This document shows positions 62,173 to 64,000 of a stretch of 64,000 bases of DNA, in pieces. How positions within the stretch are numbered: the first letter of the stretch is position 1; each line of letters begins with the position of its first letter. The translations under genes were made by a program, and so were the position numbers. Origin of the DNA: Parabacteroides distasonis ATCC 8503 (GTDB lineage: Bacteria; Bacteroidota; Bacteroidia; Bacteroidales; Tannerellaceae). The DNA lies in contig NC_009615.1 of assembly GCF_000012845.1 (NCBI RefSeq), positions 2,007,501-2,071,500 of the forward strand. The letters are read 5' to 3'. The notes below the pieces were generated by a model. It had not been told where the DNA came from and did no database searches. It saw nothing but the letters and a program-made list of their open reading frames with translations.

Positions 62173-63897
62173 ATGATTAACAAATGGAACTTTCAAACCC
62201 CATCAGAAGAAGAGTTACATAAGAGAGACCAATTGGTGGCTGAATTAGGATTCAGCCCGGTGATCTGTCTCTTGCTCGTTCAACGAGGTATCACTTCGAT
62301 CGAAGAGGCGAAGAAATTCTTTAAACCCAGCTTGAACGATTTGCACGACCCGTTCCTTATGCCGGATATGGATAAGGCGGTGAGGCGCTTGAACAAAGCC
62401 TTAGGGAATAAAGAAAAGATTTTGATCTACGGCGATTACGACGTGGATGGAACGACAGCGGTATCGCTCGTCTTCAAGTATTTAAGACCTTACTCGTCTA
62501 CCTTGGATTTCTATATCCCGGACCGGTACGACGAGGGGTACGGTATCTCTTACAAGGGTATCGATTATGCCGCCGAGAACGGCGTGTCGCTGGTTATCTC
62601 GCTGGATTGCGGTATCAAAGCGATCGAGAAGATCGAGTACGCCAAGGAGAAAGGCATCGACTTTATTATTTGCGACCACCATATGCCGGACGCCACTTTG
62701 CCGGACGCTGTCGCCGTATTGGATGCCAAGCGCTCGGATTCTATCTATCCGTATGAGCATTTATCGGGTTGCGGAGTGGGATTCAAGTTCATGCAGGCGT
62801 TCGCCAAGAGCAATAATTTCCCGTTCTCGGATCTGGAGAAGTTGTTGGAGCTGACAGCGGTCAGTATCGCCTCGGATATCGTCCCGATTACGGGAGAGAA
62901 CCGCATCCTCGCCTATTACGGGCTGAAGCAATTGAACAGCAACCCCAGCCTCGGGCTGAAAGGGATTATCGATATCTGCGGATTGACCGGAAAGGAGATC
63001 ACGATCAGTGATATCGTCTTCAAGATCGGTCCCCGTATCAACGCTTCCGGCCGTATGATGAACGGGAAGGAGGCGGTGGAACTGCTACTGTCCAAGGATA
63101 GCGCCAGTGCCCGGGAGAAGAGCGAGAGCATCAACCAATATAATGAGGAACGCCGAGAATTGGACAAGAAGATCACCGACGAGGCTAACGCTGTCATCGA
63201 CGAAGTAGAGAACATGGATGACCGGAAGGCGATCGTGGTGTATAACCCGGGATGGCACAAAGGCGTGATCGGTATCGTAGCGTCCCGTTTGACCGAGAAG
63301 TATTACCGTCCGGCGGTCGTTCTTACCAAATCGTCCGAGTTGATCACCGGATCGGCACGTTCCGTAACAGGCTTCGATATTTACAAGGCGATAGAGAGTT
63401 GCCGGGATTTATTGGAGAATTTCGGGGGACATACCTACGCCGCCGGGCTTTCCCTTCGGGAGGAGAACCTAGAGGCATTCACCGAGCGTTTCTTGAAGAT
63501 CGCATCCGAGGAGATCATACCGGAGCAGATGATCCCGCAGATCGATATCGACGCTATCTTGGATTTGAAAGAGATCAACCAGAAGTTCGTGAACGACCTA
63601 AAGAAGATGAGTCCGTTCGGGCCGGACAACCAAAAGCCCGTATTCTGTTCGCTTGGCGTAAAGGACTACGGCACCAGTAAGCTCGTGGGTAAGGAACTGG
63701 AGCATCTCAAGCTGGAATTGATCGACGGAAACTCAAGCACCCCCATGCACGCCATCGCTTTCGGCATGCACAGGTACAACGACCATATCAAGGGTATGAA
63801 GCCTTTCAACATCTGTTACACGGTGGAGGAGAACACCTACAACGGCAACACCTCTATCCAGCTGATGATCAAAGACATCAAACCCGACGATATATGA
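62173..63897 (+). CDS. recJ: Single-stranded-DNA-specific exonuclease RecJ
   Basis: 5'-to-3' single-strand exonuclease for recombination and mismatch repair. 574 residues, as usual. DHH-domain motifs are GDYDVDGTTAVSLV (about 80-93), ISLDCGIKA, ICDHHMPD and LSGCGVGFK. The DHHA1 domain has NPGWHKGVIGIVASRLTEKYYRP, then FGGHTYAAGLSL. A C-terminal OB fold runs from about 450. A 7-bp hairpin TTGTCAT/ATGACAA lies in the leader near 62100-62126. Its TGA at 63895 is followed in the same frame by recQ 9 nt later, so the repair pair is cotranscribed. Confidence 0.95.
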   Translation: MINKWNFQTPSEEELHKRDQLVAELGFSPVICLLLVQRGITSIEEAKKFFKPSLNDLHDPFLMPDMDKAVRRLNKALGNKEKILIYGDYDVDGTTAVSLVFKYLRPYSSTLDFYIPDRYDEGYGISYKGIDYAAENGVSLVISLDCGIKAIEKIEYAKEKGIDFIICDHHMPDATLPDAVAVLDAKRSDSIYPYEHLSGCGVGFKFMQAFAKSNNFPFSDLEKLLELTAVSIASDIVPITGENRILAYYGLKQLNSNPSLGLKGIIDICGLTGKEITISDIVFKIGPRINASGRMMNGKEAVELLLSKDSASAREKSESINQYNEERRELDKKITDEANAVIDEVENMDDRKAIVVYNPGWHKGVIGIVASRLTEKYYRPAVVLTKSSELITGSARSVTGFDIYKAIESCRDLLENFGGHTYAAGLSLREENLEAFTERFLKIASEEIIPEQMIPQIDIDAILDLKEINQKFVNDLKKMSPFGPDNQKPVFCSLGVKDYGTSKLVGKELEHLKLELIDGNSSTPMHAIAFGMHRYNDHIKGMKPFNICYTVEENTYNGNTSIQLMIKDIKPDDI

Positions 63898-63906
63898 GGA
63901 GGACAG

Positions 63907-64000
63907 GTGGACGTCTACCATAAGATATTAGAGAAGTATTGGGGATACCCTGCTTTTCGCCCCTTGCAGGAGGATATTATCCATTCCGTCTGTGCCGGAA
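63907..64000 (+). CDS. recQ: ATP-dependent DNA helicase RecQ, N-terminal fragment
   Basis: Only 31 codons are inside the window. From a GTG at 63907 they read VDVYHKILEKYWGYPAFRPL and continue QEDIIHSVCAG, the invariant RecQ N-terminus with the adenine-recognition segment FRPLQ and the start of Walker A. No in-frame ATG exists between the recJ stop and this point. AGGAGG lies 4 nt before the GTG, an unusually clear Shine-Dalgarno for this phylum. It follows recJ by 9 nt. Confidence 0.8.
   Translation, partial: MDVYHKILEKYWGYPAFRPLQEDIIHSVCAG

Overview
The window looks like a chromosomal segment of a Bacteroidales gut anaerobe, most likely a Parabacteroides close to P. distasonis; the genus is inferred from protein content, since no 16S or marker search was possible. 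Supporting signs are Bacteroidetes promoters (TTG, 18-20 bp, TAnnTTTG) before many genes, few Shine-Dalgarno sequences, an S16 protein with a long Ala/Lys/Glu tail, Bacteroidetes-restricted families (DUF4827, DUF3943, HU-related histone-like protein) and frequent SPII lipoprotein signals. Most of it is core and housekeeping DNA; no complete insertion sequence, prophage, CRISPR array or rRNA is visible.

Layout. 1-5.7 kb (minus): ECF sigma factor and a 57-residue small protein, then rpe, a short comEC, a DHH phosphoesterase, a DUF4827 lipoprotein and glmM running off the left edge. 5.9-8.8 kb (minus): an OmpP1/FadL outer-membrane protein and a Tyr/Gly/Ser-rich exported protein. 9.1-12.2 kb: a cation/proton antiporter facing an Acg-type flavoprotein. 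12.3-12.6 kb: tRNA cluster Lys-Lys-Ser. 12.7-20.4 kb: WalJ-like hydrolase, asparaginase, TRIC-like channel, DUF3943 protein, ABC-F ATPase, rpsP, CGGC protein, thioredoxin lipoprotein. 20.5-21.9 kb: two tRNA-Ser genes bracketing 1.15 kb of repeat-rich, gene-less DNA. 22-27 kb: a broken EamA transporter, a MATE pump coupled to a Crp-type regulator, and an intact and a frameshifted copy of an HTH-type regulator. 27-31.4 kb: a Crp/Fnr regulator divergent from hcp (nitrosative stress), pyridoxamine kinase, ketopantoate-reductase-like protein and tag. 31.5-37.5 kb: glgB-manA, a second antiporter and a nitroreductase lipoprotein. 37.5-41.7 kb: sbcDC. 41.8-44 kb: an orphan histidine kinase behind an apparent invertible promoter, and an HU-like protein. 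44-48 kb: malic enzyme, a hydroxyacid dehydrogenase, DUF456. 48-53.8 kb: a tripartite RND efflux operon. 53.9-56.8 kb: FKBP isomerase, a small-ORF/RNA region and catalase with an OxyR-like site. 56.8-62 kb (minus): tsaC, sugar transferase, ClC channel, fmt, DUF454. 62.2-64 kb: recJ and the start of recQ.

Themes. Redox and nitrosative stress genes recur (catalase, hcp with its regulator, nitroreductases, thioredoxin lipoprotein), as do DNA repair genes (sbcCD, recJ, recQ, tag). The most interesting element is a 145-bp segment (43072-43216) bounded by perfect 16-bp inverted repeats. It carries a -7 box that points away from the histidine kinase in this sequence and would point at it after inversion, as in known Bacteroides phase-variable promoters. 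The second theme is a set of intergenic minisatellites of 21-23 bp with dyad symmetry at 18.6, 21.0, 21.4 and 55.0 kb, and a 66-bp near-perfect palindrome at 43.3 kb.
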